Shown piece by piece: positions 23,489-34,190 of a stretch of 64,000 nt of DNA. Location of the stretch: contig NC_132915.1 in NCBI RefSeq assembly GCF_047675955.1, positions 12,519,766 through 12,583,765 of the forward strand, read 5' to 3'. The translations under genes and the position numbers were made by a program. A model generated the notes under the pieces. The model was not told where the DNA came from. It did not search any database and was given only the letters and a program-made list of their open reading frames with translations. This stretch comes from Chlorocebus sabaeus (taxonomy: Eukaryota > Chordata > Mammalia > Primates > Cercopithecidae). Numbering within the stretch: position 1 is the stretch's first letter; each line of letters opens with the position of its first letter.

Positions 23489-24355
23489 TCTGAGCCAAGG
23501 GATACTTTCTGGATGTCTCTGAAACATTGAAAATGAGAACCTCTTGATAATATGAAGGAAAAGGTGTTCATTGCAAGCAATAGGTGGTTTCATCACTTTA
23601 AGAAGAGAAGTGGTTGCATAAAAATGAAGTCCTTGGGAAAGCTGCAAACAGGAATAAAAAGCATTTGAGAATTTTCCAGTGAAGGTAACTGAAATCAATA
23701 AAGAAGGCTACTGTTAACAAGAAGTGTTTGATGTTGATGGAAAAGGAACCAAGGGAAAAACAAGACACTGTGAAAACGCCCTTCCCTAGCGCTTACTAAA
23801 AACAGAATCTTGGGGCATTCACATGTATGGATTTGGCAGTAAACATTTTCAAAATAGGAAAGCTTAATTCAAACCTAGTTTGATTACCCTAGCAAGAATA
23901 AGGAATGCCTATACCTATTGTAAGAAGATTATTCTTCCTTAGCACCTCAGGGTCCTGTACTACCCCTTGAGATTTCTCTTTACTTTGCCTATACCTTTGT
24001 AAATAGGTGCTCTATTAATCTCTCCTTGACCTGCTTAATTTAAGAGTATCACCTCTCTCTCTGTCTTTTTGCTGGCAGCATCCTTCCGGGTCTTCCTGAG
24101 GCCCCCACAATGTTGGGACTTTGCTTATAGGGGTCTTGTGAGGGGCAGGGTCACATCATTTTCGTTTTTGCTCCCAGCAGAGTGCCTAGACCCATAGTAG
24201 GGGGTCAACACAGTTTAATGAGTATATGAACAAACAAATCCAAATAAGGGTAAAGGAGGGGTGAGAAAGCCCCTTCATTATATAAATGTATTTTGTATGG
24301 ATCTAATAAGTTATGTGCTCCAGCTTGGGAATAGGAGGGAAAGTTGCATAGCTTT
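23489..24355. other. Anonymous sequence, nothing recognised
   Basis: No repeat or gene recognised. Confidence 0.45.
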
Positions 24356-24513
24356 AGTTTTTTTCGTTGTTTTTTGTTTGTTTGGTTGGTTGGTTTTTTT
24401 TTTGTTGTTTGTTTGTTTGTTTTTTGAGATAGGGTCTTGCTGTGTTGCTGGATTTGAACTTCTAGGCTCATGTGATCCTTTCACCTCAGCCTCCTGAGTA
24501 GTTGGGACTACAA
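24356..24513 (-). mobile_element. Old Alu monomer fragment with TTTG tail
   Basis: A TTTG-rich tail (24356-24425), then GAGATAGGGTCTTGCTGTG and CACCTCAGCCTCCTGAGTAG: one antisense Alu arm, missing its CCCAGGCTGG segment. Confidence 0.75.
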
Positions 24514-24752
24514 GCTTTAGATTCTTTTGAGATGAAATTTGACCTGTAAGACATATGGAGAGAGGGCAAGTTTTGTGTTTAGGGACCAAGGTTTTGAAAT
24601 CAGGCAGACCTTACTGAATCCTTATTATACCTTCCTAATTTCAGAAACTTAAGAAAGTCATTTAAAATTGTAACTTCAGTTTTCTTATCTATAAAGTGAG
24701 GATAATAATTCTTACTGCTAAGTGTTGTTATAAAAATTAAATGATATCTGAA

Positions 24753-25372
24753 AAAGAAGAGATCATATCTTTTATGGGAACATGGATGGAACCTGAGGCT
24801 ATTATCCTTGGCAAACTAATGCAGGAGCAGAAAACCTAGTACCACATGTGCTCACTTGTAAGTGGGAGCTAAATGAGAACTTACGAAGGAAATGTCAGAC
24901 ACTGAGGTCTACTTGAGAGGGGAGGCTGGGAGGAAGAAGAAGAGCAGAAAAGATAACTATTGGGTACTGGGTTTAAGAACAGGGTGATGAAATAATATGT
25001 ACAACAACCCGTAATCCCAGCACTTTGGGAGGCTGAGGCAGGCAGATCACTTGAGGTCAGGAGTTTCAGACCAGCTTGGCCAACATGGAGAAACCCTGTC
25101 TCTACTAAAACTACAAAACTTAGCCAGGCATGGTGGCGCACCCCTGTAGTCCCAGCTACTTGGGAGGTTGAGGCAGGAGAATTGCTTGAACTTGGGAAGA
25201 AGAGGTTGCAGTGAGCCGAGATTGTGCCACTGCACTCCAGCTTGGGTGACAGAGCAAGCCTCTGTCTCAAAAAAGAAAAAAAAAGTACAACAAACCCCTA
25301 TGACATGTGTTTACCCATGTAACAAACTTTCACATGTACCCCCAAACCTAAAGTAAAAGTTAAAAATAAATT
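24753..25372 (+). mobile_element. LINE-1 (L1PA/PB-type) 3' end with an Alu in it
   Basis: End of ORF2 and 3' UTR: GGGAACATGGATGGAACCTG, ATAACTATTGGGTACTGGG, then after the Alu CATGTACCCCCAAACCTAAA and an A-rich end. Severely 5'-truncated. AAATTAAATGATATCTG before and AAATTAATG...ATATCTG after may be a worn duplication. Confidence 0.85.
25008..25284 (+). mobile_element. AluS, 5'-truncated
   Basis: Starts at CCCGTAATCCCAGCACTTTG, lacking about the first 25 Alu bases. A 9-bp duplication GTACAACAA at 24999-25007 and 25285-25293 lies within the LINE-1 3' UTR. Confidence 0.92.
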
Positions 25373-25444
25373 AATGAGCTAATATCTGTAATGGCCTTAG
25401 AGTAGGGTCAGACACTGGGATAGAGCTCAATAAATGAAAGTTTT

Positions 25445-25560
25445 TACGTTTGTTTCTTGAAGGCATTGTTCACCATTGAGTCCCAGTGCATAGAACAGTG
25501 CCTGACACCTAATGGGTACTCAATAAATTCTTGAAGAATGAATAAATGAATGCATGGATA
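25445..25560 (+). mobile_element. L2 LINE 3' terminus
   Basis: GTCCCAGTGCATAGAACAGTG, GGGTACTCAATAAATTC and AATGAATAAATGAATG: the L2 3' end with its terminal repeats. Confidence 0.75.
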
Positions 25561-25629
25561 AAATCCTAAGAGTTACAAGGATAACAGTGTATGACGTCAT
25601 ACCCTAACTCTATATTACAATCTACTTCC

Positions 25630-25800
25630 GTGAACTTGTTTTTTTCATTCTTCCCACCTGGAATATCCTAATGATATTTCTTAATTATATTCATCTTCAA
25701 GTCCAAGTTCATGCCCCAAATTTTCCAGAAAGATTTGTTCCATTAGTGCAATTTACATAAATATATTTCTTCTCTGACATCACTTAGGACAGTTCCTAAT
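25630..25800 (+). mobile_element. L2 LINE fragment
   Basis: CACCTGGAATATCCTAATG, then AAGTCCAAGTTCATGCCCC and TTTTCCAGAAAGATTTGTTC resemble the L2 segment upstream of its 3' end. Confidence 0.5.
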
Positions 25801-26264
25801 TAATGAGAAATGATAGAACAAGAAAACCGTATGACTGATTTCTGATGGCAAGGAGGACCATTCGTGCAGTGGAGGCATTATCTATTAAGCTTCTGCAACC
25901 TAGTAGCCTTGTGACCAATAACAAGTACCCATAAACTCACCTGGTGTTTGCTGCTACGTTTTCCTCTTAGGGTCTTCTGTGCTGGCACATCAGGTGTGGG
26001 GTACATGAACCAGCCAAATCCGTTTCAATTGGTACCTGAATCCTGTGGAGGTCATTCCAAATGCCTCGTCTGTTCAGTTAACATAAATCTGCCCAGGCTT
26101 TGAAGATGAATACGTTTGCTTTCTGATGAGATAGGAAATGAATATTTAAGTTGTCACAATTCTATTTTAGACACTGAAGGATTAGGAAATGACTCAGTCA
26201 TCATGCAATGACAGGTGAAGAGGACAGGAGGCATTTCCAAGAACCATGTCATAGACAGAAAATT
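25801..26264. other. Anonymous sequence, nothing recognised
   Basis: No repeat or gene recognised. Confidence 0.4.
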
Positions 26265-26480
26265 GCCCCTGGAATCAAATAGTCTGGGTTCAAATCCTGC
26301 CTTTGTTTCTTACAAACTCTGTGTTCTTGAGAAAATGGTTTAATCTTTCTGAAACTCAGATTTTTTCCTTTGAAAAGAGGAACAATAGTTGGTCAACTTA
26401 CCATACGAGGGTGTTCTAAGGAGCAAATGACTTACTCTATGTGAAATGGCTTTTCAAGCTATAAAGAGCTTTTAAAATTA
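26265..26480 (-). mobile_element. MIR SINE, antisense
   Basis: GTCTGGGTTCAAATCCTGCC, TTGAGAAAATGGTTTAATC, AGGAGCAAATGACTTACTC: reversed MIR order over its full length. Confidence 0.75.
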
Positions 26481-26596
26481 AGTGAAATATGCCCTAGCTC
26501 TTGTGCCCAGCTGCTGTAGTCTTACCAGCTATGGTTCCCTGTGCTTAGGCAATGACTGTCAGTGTGCTTAGTGCAACAACAGACCTTAAAGCTGAT

Positions 26597-27052
26597 GGAT
26601 TCATTCAATAGTGCTCTCATAACAAAGTGCCACAACCCAGGGACTTAAACAACAGAAATTTATTGTCTCAAAGTTCTGGAGGGGAGAAGTCCGAGATCAA
26701 GGTGTTTGCAGCCTTGGCTCCTTCTGAGAGCTGTGTAGAGAACCTGCTCCACACCTCTCCCCTGATTCCTGATGGTTTTCTGGCAATCTTTGGTGTTGCT
26801 TGGCTTCCTGAAGCATCACCCTGATCTCTGCCTTCATCTTCACGTGCTATTCTTCATACATGTGTCTCTATGTTCAAATTTCCCCTTTTTTATAAGAACA
26901 CCAGTCACAACAGGGATGGAACAACTCTAATGATCTCATCTTAATAAATTACATCTGAAACAACTCAATTCCAAATAAGGTGATGCTCTGAGATTCTGGA
27001 GTTAGAACTTCAACATATTAACTTTGTGGGGGACACAGTTTGACCCGTGACA
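26597..27052 (-). mobile_element. MLT1/MST-type MaLR LTR, antisense
   Basis: Contains AACAACAGAAATTTATTGTC, TTCTGGAGGGGAGAAGTCCG and TTAGAACTTCAACATATTAA, ending GACCCGTGACA. Flanks CTGAT (26592-26596) and CCGAT (27053-27057) are a likely 5-bp duplication with one transition. Confidence 0.75.
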
Positions 27053-27277
27053 CCGATGTACCCAGAATCCCTTGCCTGATCTGATTAAAGAGACGCAAAG
27101 CATTGTTTCTGGGTTAATCTAACTCATCTTTCCTGAGGGTATTATCTCTCTTCTAGCCCACTGCCAGCAGGCCTCTGTGCCACCTTCCCTTTGGTTCTCA
27201 GACATCTCCTCCAATGTGGAATTAGATGGGAGTGTTCTGCCCTAGAAGGGATGAAGATTTTTATCACTCATGTGGTT

Positions 27278-27462
27278 CAGAACTGCTGGTGCAAGGCAGT
27301 TATGAAAAGCAGACTGACTTTTACTTGGTTTTATTATTGGTGTTAAATTTTCTACAGATAATACACTGCTTTATTGCCAGCATCCAGGGCAGATTGCTCT
27401 CACTGCCCTGACTTGGATAAGCCATTGTCTGACCTACCCCTATAGATCTCAGCCCACAGTGG
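27278..27462 (+). repeat. Left arm of a 185-bp inverted repeat
   Basis: Matches the reverse complement of 28289-28473 at about 90% (18 differences by eye, no gaps). Outer ends are CAGAACTGCTG and CCCACAGTGG. No Alu, L1, MIR or LTR signature that I recognise. Confidence 0.85.
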
Positions 27463-28288
27463 GAATAGCATACATTATTTCCCAGAAGGCTCCTCAATCC
27501 CTATGCAAATAGAATTTCACCAAGCTCATCCACAAATGAGCAAACATGCCCAGATATGCTTGTTAAGAAAAGAATTATTCAAAACTTGCATAAAGGCCAA
27601 GAGACTACAACACAGCCTCTAAAAGACAAGCTGGGGTACGATTTAAAAAGCCCACCCAAGGATTACTTAACTGTCTATGGGAGTGTATTGTTTATGGCTC
27701 AGCTATTTATTATTAAAGACTCCAACTCCATCATGAGGTTGTAGGTTAACTTGTAGGTTTTGTCCAGAGATGCAAATAGTTTTGTGCACTATAAAAGACA
27801 ACCCCTTAAGCCATTAACCTTGTATTCTTATTCTTTCTTCCTTAAATGTCTGTAAAGTCCAGTTCTTTGAAATGTTATTTTAATCAAATTTACCATCTAT
27901 GTGGGTCCATCATTAATGAGTTAACATCTTTATCACCCATCAAAATGCACCAATCAGCGGTAGAAGGTTATGGCTCAAGCTACATCCCAATTTTTAGAGT
28001 ATGTGGCTTATTTCCACTGTAATTCTCAGTGTTCCAAAGTCTGGTTGATAGAGACACTGATATTTCTTGTTTATTTCTACCTCTTCTTCCCTTTTCTTTC
28101 TTGCCCTTGTTAAAGCCTCCTCTACTCACAGCTACACACTTTTTTTCTCAGTTTGAGAAAAAGAACTAGAGGGAGGAGGAGGAAAAATTTTGTTCAAATA
28201 TGTACAAGAAGCATTAGAAGTTAGCTTTTGAGTAGAAAGTACAGTGAAATGTCTTTCACTTGTACTGTATACCTGCAGCACAACAAGA
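27463..28288. other. Spacer of the inverted repeat
   Basis: 826 bases of unrecognised DNA between the arms. No repeat or gene seen. Confidence 0.5.
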
Positions 28289-28473
28289 CCACTGTGGGCT
28301 GAGATCTGTAGGAGCAGGTCAGACAATGACTTATCAGAGGTAGGGCAGTGAGAGCAATCTGCCACGGATGCTGGCAATAAAGCAATGTATTGTCCGTAGA
28401 GAATTTAACACCAATAATAAAACCAAGTAAAAGTTAATCTGCTTTTCATAATTGCCTTGCAGCAGCAGTTCTG
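28289..28473 (-). repeat. Right arm of a 185-bp inverted repeat
   Basis: Inverted partner of 27278-27462. It runs on through about 40 unmatched bases to an A-rich tract at 28517-28577, which might be a worn poly-A tail. Confidence 0.85.
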
Positions 28474-30015
28474 GGCTCTGGGTGCCTGAACAGAGAGGAG
28501 TCATGAGCTCTCACTGGTAAAAAAGAAAAAAACAAAAAACAAAAAACAAAACAAAAACGAGCAAACAAACAAAAACTGGGAGGCTCTGTCACTGAAAATT
28601 CATTCTGTCTAAGACGTTTTCTAGGGTTCCTAAGTATGCAACTTCTTGGTTTTTCAAAACTGAACCAACAAGAGATTATGAGGATGGATGGCAAATTCCC
28701 TGTTTCACTAAAATTAAAATTTATTTTTAAAGCCCCAAAGTTGGTCATTGCTGTGTGCATTTCCAGGTTTTGGTTATGTAAAAAGATGTTAAAATGGAAG
28801 ATTTGGCAGAGACCCTTATGCAAGAGATATTAGATATTTAATTGAGTTGCAAAGCAGATCGCCTTTCTTTTAGAGAAGAGAATGAAAAGTCAATTACTCC
28901 CCTAACGTTTATCAGGAATATAAAAGAGACCAGATAGGTAGAAATGAAGCGAGCACCTATGACAAGGATTTCTTTGAAGAGAGCTGTGCTGTGAGTCCCA
29001 CTCACCATCCCTTTCCCAAAAGGACAGGCAGGAATGTTCCTTGGAGAGCTTATGTCCTCTGAATTGAGGGAACACAGTGGTTCTTGGATGTAAAAGATTA
29101 GATTGTCAAAAAATAATCAGTCCTTCCCTCTCCGTCTCTATGGGAGTTGAGATGCCCTTGACTTGTTACCCTACGTGCGACTTGATTTGCCAGTGGGATG
29201 GTAGTAGATGTGATTCAAGAAGGGGCTTGGAATGTGCTTACGCGGTGAGTATGACCTCTGAGTTTGTGCCTCTGCCGTTGTTATGTGAAGAAATGCCTAG
29301 CTGGATCCCCTGTCCAAGGAGAATAACAGACTCTCAGAATAGATCTGCTGTTCCAACCAGCCCACAGGTATGAGAACAATCTATTATTATTTTAGTCCAC
29401 TGAGACCTGGGGGGGATTATTATGCAGTATCATTGTGGTCATCGCTGATGGATATTGTTGGCTAACTGCTTTGATGGCAGAGAGAAGGAGAGTTGCTACT
29501 TGCTGTATTGGAATCAGCCCTCTGAGTTTGTCCAGGCAAACACACACCTGAATGTTTCCTGTGGATCAGATGTGTGCTCTGTGCTAGAAAGAGACTTTGC
29601 ATTGGGGTTATCAAGGATGACTGACAGATTTGGCTGGGAAAGAAACAATGGGCTCTTATTTGATTTAAACAGTTTATTACTCACATAGACAGCAAACGCA
29701 AGAGTACCAGCCCTTTGGGTCCTTTGTTCCACAGGATAGCACCAGAACAAAAGGGACAGAATGACTGCAATGTGAGTGGTGGAACATCCTGTTGCTGAAG
29801 AGCCCATGCCATGCTGAAGCAAGCAGTTTTATAGCCTGCAGCTGCACCCTAAGTGGGAGTGCGACAGAGAACCTCCTGCCTTGTCAGACTCCAAGAGGCA
29901 ATAACAACTGTCTCCCGACAGCTTTTTAAGAAGATACGGAGGCAAGTTAGAGATGGCCTTGTAGTAAGTAGCTCCTTCCACACTCTATATTATCATTAGT
30001 CTTCTCCTCTCAAAA
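28474..30015. other. Anonymous sequence, nothing recognised
   Basis: Apart from the A-rich stretch 28517-28577, no repeat or gene recognised. Frames of about 100 codons (29077-29373 plus, 29514-29822 minus) have no known domain. Confidence 0.45.
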
Positions 30016-31530
30016 GTGTTTGAATGTACTGCTACCACAGTATTTCCAGATTCCAAAATTGCAAGCAAATTTTCAAGTGCCGAGATGAAATCAACCGCAG
30101 TAACGGAAATATACTAGCTCCATTTATTATTACCCAGATTATCAAAGATCTTTTTTAAGGTGTAGCCACTGATGCAAGTAATCATGATACAGAAAAAAAT
30201 ATCACTTTGATTGGGCAATTTTTTTTGTTACTTTAAAAAAGCTTGCTTATAAGGCTACTGTGAATAAGAGCCCTTCCAGATGAGAACTCAAAAATAACAG
30301 CAACTTTTTTGCAGAGACTCCCTGGTTGAGTTAGGACTTAATGAGAAAAATTCTACTGCTTTTGGGGAAAGCAATACAAATACAAATTTTAGTGAATTTG
30401 CTTATGCACCTTTATAGATATAAACAGTACTTATTAAATGTTGAAGCAAAGTATGAATGATTCTATGGAAAGTGTTGGCTGTCCTGTTCATATTCTGCAT
30501 AAAGCTGCTCACACAGCATCTGATGTCCTTTCTATTGACACTGAAGTAACTGTCATGAAATTCTTGTACTTTGGCATTTATATTATTTGTGCAATCAAAG
30601 GATTTTTGTAATTGGCATTTAGTATTCTTCAGTTCTCTTGGATTCCAAAGTCCATTGGATCTCTTTAACAAACGCAGGTGAGAGACTCCTTAGTTCATTT
30701 GAAACACTGAACTTATATTTTAATTCTAATGGAAAGGCCCCCAAAATTTAAGTTATCTAATGAATGAAAGCCTACTTCATTTTTTATTTCTTATCACTCA
30801 TAGTTTTCAATATATCTTCAGCAATATGATTATGTAAATTGAAACAGAACCCAAAAGTATTATTGAAGACTATTTCTTGAAGAAAGCTGTGGAATGTGTT
30901 AGAGAAAGAAATGATAGAAAATTTATCCCTTTAAGTGTCATGTCTGTTCTTCAAAGGACAAATTTACTATGAACGGGAAAATAAATACCAAACTGAAGAG
31001 GATAAGTATTACATCACTTGTCATGACTATTTTTCATAAACGGATTTTATCCCTTGAAGAATTTAATTGTTTTATAAGCATGCTACTAAATACTCTTTCA
31101 GTATGTGTAGGGTTGAAGAAGAAAGGATTTAAAATTGATGACCATGCTTTCTTTTTTTATGTTTCACAATTTAAAAATTGTTGATCAAGAGAGTTATTGC
31201 AATGCTGAAGAATGGAAAAGCAAGTTATGCCATGAAAGATGGCATTTTGTGTGGCAACAAATAAAATTTAAAGAGCAATTTTTAGAGTTGTTAACTTTAT
31301 GCCAGTATGTGTTCAGTATATCAGCTCATAATGTTAGTACTGAGAGTGGCTTCTCATTAATGAATATTCAATGAACAAAAGAACAATATAAGTTGGATGT
31401 GACCACTGTTGAAGCTATGTTACAATGTAATGGAAACATAGACTATAATTGCAAGAAATTTGGTAAGCAAATTCTGCAAAACAAGCAGCTGCTGGGGACA
31501 GCCAAATCATCAAGGGAATACAATTTTTAA
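30016..31530 (+). pseudogene. hAT transposase relic
   Basis: Broken plus-strand remains of a hAT-superfamily transposase. Readable blocks in order: PDSKIASKFSSAEMKSTA near 30050-30104, GCPVHILHKAAH at 30477-30512, ERPPK near 30733, and STESGFSLMN near 31340-31370, where the family has its C-terminal dimerisation (hATC) region. Blocks lie in different frames with many stops, so it is dead. It sits among unrelated DNA; the left terminal repeat was not found. A decayed hAT-derived (ZBED-like) retrocopy is a less likely alternative. Confidence 0.7.
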
Positions 31531-31571
31531 GAGGCATGTCATTTAGATTTTTATGAGCTATTTCGGATAAG

Positions 31572-31707
31572 CATCAGGTAATTTTTAGTATAATATATCA
31601 TTTCTAATACTTTTTAAAATTTTAATCTGCAATGCATAAGCAATTCAAAATAATTCAAATGTACCTGGGTGTCTTCATATTTTTATTTGTGTAATCTGAC
31701 AGACCTA
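31572..31707 (-). mobile_element. hAT terminal segment
   Basis: Read in reverse it begins TAGGTCTGTCAGATTACAC and continues with CAAATAAAAATATGAAGAC. This resembles the left end of the hAT element at 6581 (TAGGATTGTCAGATTTAG...). It lies 40 bases after the transposase relic and may be the relic's own 3' terminus. Confidence 0.5.
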
Positions 31708-31764
31708 TCTAGGGGTCAAGTAAAAGATGATCCAGGACCTTCCAAAGCTAACTAATTTACTTAG

Positions 31765-32170
31765 CGTTTCACGTGTCCGTGTCTGTGTGAAGAGATCACC
31801 AAACAGGCTTTGTGTGAGCAACATGGCTGTTTATTTCACCTGGGGGCAGGTGGGCTGAGTCCGAAAAGAGAGTCAGCAAAGGGTGGTGGGATTATCATTA
31901 GTTCTTATAGAAAGGTTTTGGGATAGGCGGTGGATCTCACAAAGTACCTTCTCAAGGGTGGGAAGAATTACAGAGAAACTTCTTAAGGGTGGGGGAGATT
32001 ATAAAGAACACTGATCAGTTAGGGTGGGGAAGAAACAAATCACAATGATGGAATGTCATCAGTGAAGCTACTTTCACTTCCGTGGATCTTCAGTGGCCTC
32101 AGGCCATCTGGATGTATACGTGCAGGTCACTGGGGATATGATGGCTTAGCTTGGGCTCAGAGGCCTGACA
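31765..32170 (-). mobile_element. Solo ERV1 LTR, LTR7/HERV-H-like
   Basis: Read on the minus strand it starts TGTCAGGCCTCTGAGCCCA and ends near a TTCACACAGACACGG block, as in the LTR7 group. It keeps the reversed GGGCTGAGTCCGAAAAGAGA polyadenylation-side motif. Exact 5-bp duplication CTTAG at 31760-31764 and 32171-32175. 406 bp, with no internal retroviral region. The middle differs from the LTR7 I remember, so the subfamily is open. Confidence 0.8.
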
Positions 32171-32175
32171 CTTAG

Positions 32176-32776
32176 GAGCCAGTCTTTCACACAAACAGAC
32201 CATAAACTAAAGAGGAAAATATCCATGGTAAATATAGGTTCCTCAGGTAGATCCTGAAATCCTAGAGATTGCCTAGAGCCACGAGAAGAAATCCCATCAC
32301 TAATTCAGCCCTGCGTCAATAGCCTAACAGCTGGAAAGACGCACAGAAAGACAGTCAATCCATTTGTCGTACAAATCTCTCAATACTTTGCAAGTTGTTA
32401 TTAAAAATGACCGTTTACATAAAAGTCACTTGTGGTTCTTGGCAACTACAGACAAAACTAACACTGACCCCTTGAAGATGCTTCCCTCAGAGGAGTTTGG
32501 TTTGCTTTGAGCACCACAGACGGTGTAATCCTTGTGCCCAAGGCCCGCCCATCCCTGGGGGTGGTTAGAAGACTCTGGGTTTCATTCTTAGTGTTTCTTA
32601 AGTAGCAGCAGCACTTCCATTAACATATTTCCTAGTTAGAAGGTAAACTTCGTTCATACAAATATTCTCTGGGGTTCTTCTTTTTTCCTAAAACACTTCT
32701 TGTAATGGCCTCTCAAAAAATATTTACATTTTCCGTCATTGTTTTCTTTTTCCTTTTTCTTTTTTTTAAAAATATA
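32176..32776. other. Anonymous sequence, nothing recognised
   Basis: No repeat or gene recognised. Confidence 0.45.
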
Positions 32777-32891
32777 TTTTATTTTATTTTATTTTTGAGA
32801 CGGGAGTCTCACTCTGTCGCCTAGGCTGGAGTGCAGTGGCGCGATCACGGCTCACTGCAACCTCCGACTCCCCAGTTCAAGGGATTTTCTT
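32777..32891 (-). mobile_element. Alu right-arm fragment, antisense
   Basis: ATTTT tail then GAGACGGGAGTCTCACTCTG to CCCAGTTCAAGGGATT. It stops mid-element at the tail of a second Alu. Confidence 0.85.
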
Positions 32892-33212
32892 TTGTTTTTT
32901 TATTTTTTGTTTATTTATTTATTTATTTTGAGATGGTGTCTTGCTGTGTTGCCCGGGCTGCAGGACAATGGTATATTCTCAGCTCACTGCAATCTCCACC
33001 TCCCCGGTTCAAGCAATTCTCCTGCTCCAGCCTCCCGAGTTGCTGGGATTACAGGCACACGCCACCAAGCCTGGCTAATTTTTGTATTTTTAGTAGAGAA
33101 GGGGTTTCACCATATTGGCCAGGCTGGTCTTTAACTCCTGACCTCAGGTGATCCACCTGCCTTGACCTCCCAAAGTGCTGGGATTACAGGCATGAGCCAC
33201 CACGCCCGGTCC
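32892..33212 (-). mobile_element. AluS, full length, antisense
   Basis: TTTA-repeat tail (32900-32928), then both arms to CACGCCCGGTCC. Two tandem antisense Alus with the first cut short suggest insertion plus deletion. The overlapping 106- and 80-codon frames are Alu. Confidence 0.92.
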
Positions 33213-33244
33213 CTTGTTTTCATTTTACACCAAGAAGCATGTTG

Positions 33245-33310
33245 CTGTATCCAGCCCTTTTGTAAGGGCTCTACTTCCATCCATGGTGGCGCATGAGTGT
33301 AATTAGCTAA
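33245..33310 (-). mobile_element. Small MaLR LTR fragment
   Basis: The GTAAGGGCTCTACTTCCATC block matches the antisense MaLR LTR at 35570-35600 (ATAAGGGCTCTACTTCCACC). Confidence 0.4.
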
Positions 33311-33604
33311 ATCTGAAGACCGTTCTCTTGCTTACAGGTTACCTTTCGGACAGGTGATGAGGAATAGCAGCAGCAAGTGGGATTGCTGGCAGAACTAGGC
33401 CAGCACCCCAGGTAGCAACAGTGCTTCAACAATGGGATGGTTACTGAGGAAGAATCTGAAGTTGCACTAAGTAGGAGTGTAGAAGATGCCCTAGAGGCAA
33501 CTCACCAACCTGAGTTCAGCTCCCCGAAGTAAAATTCATGATGCACTTCTACTAAAACAGCACCACCACAATGGAAGGCTTTGGTGGAAAAAGCAGCAGA
33601 TTTC
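33311..33604. other. Anonymous sequence, nothing recognised
   Basis: No repeat or gene recognised. Confidence 0.4.
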
Positions 33605-33785
33605 TACTCTTATAGAATTATGTTATGATAGGTCTGAGTTCAAGTTTTCGCCATAAAGAAATCAGTCTTTTAAAATTGGTTTCCTCTTCTGAAAAAAGAG
33701 GTGGCTGGGGGAATGCCTTTCTCATAATATTGTTATAAAAGATTTAACATGCAGCAGGCTCCCAATAAATGTTATTTGTTTCCCC
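33605..33785 (-). mobile_element. MIR SINE, antisense
   Basis: GGTCTGAGTTCAAGTTTTCG, GTTTCCTCTTCTGAAAAAAG, CAGGCTCCCAATAAATG: reversed MIR. Confidence 0.65.
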
Positions 33786-34190
33786 CCTTCATTTATTCAT
33801 ACTTCTCTATAATTATTCAATACACACATATTTGCTGAGCATCCAGTCTGCATTTGTATCCTGGTAGGTGGTAAAGATACAATGAAAAACAAAGCAGAAG
33901 CAAACCCCGCAACCCCAAGATTCTTGCCCTGATGGCATTTAAATTAGAGGAGGCAGATGTTAATTAGACACGAAATAATTATAACTGTGACAGTGGGTAT
34001 GTAGGCCTTTTTACGACGCTATACTTATTAGCAGCTTCAGGTAAGCTTTCTCTCTGGAAATTAAAATTGAGTGTAGATCCAAAGGCTAAGTAAGAGATAA
34101 TTGAGACCAGCGTGTACAAAGTTGGGAGGGAGTGTGGGGCATTCTAGAGAAGGAAAAAGGTCACCAAGGTTAGAGCATTTTGGAAAGTGT
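33786..34190 (-). mobile_element. L2 LINE, antisense
   Basis: Reversed L2 3' end: CACATATTTGCTGAGCATCC, GATACAATGAAAAACAAAGC, CTTGCCCTGATGGCATTTA. Confidence 0.7.

Larger units (their letters stand above)
24595..25440 (-). mobile_element. MIR split by a LINE-1
   Basis: Antisense MIR at 24595-24752 (TTCTTATCTATAAAGTGAGG). It resumes at about 25386 with GCCTTAGAGTAGGGTCAGAC and AGCTCAATAAATG, so the intervening LINE-1 inserted into it. Confidence 0.65.

Noticed and set aside
24881..25270. 129-codon minus-strand frame
   Set aside because: It is the antisense reading of an AluS plus L1 3' UTR.
31765..32170. Possible provirus
   Set aside because: Only a solo LTR with its own target duplication; no retroviral internal sequence beside it. 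The same holds for 47301-48103.
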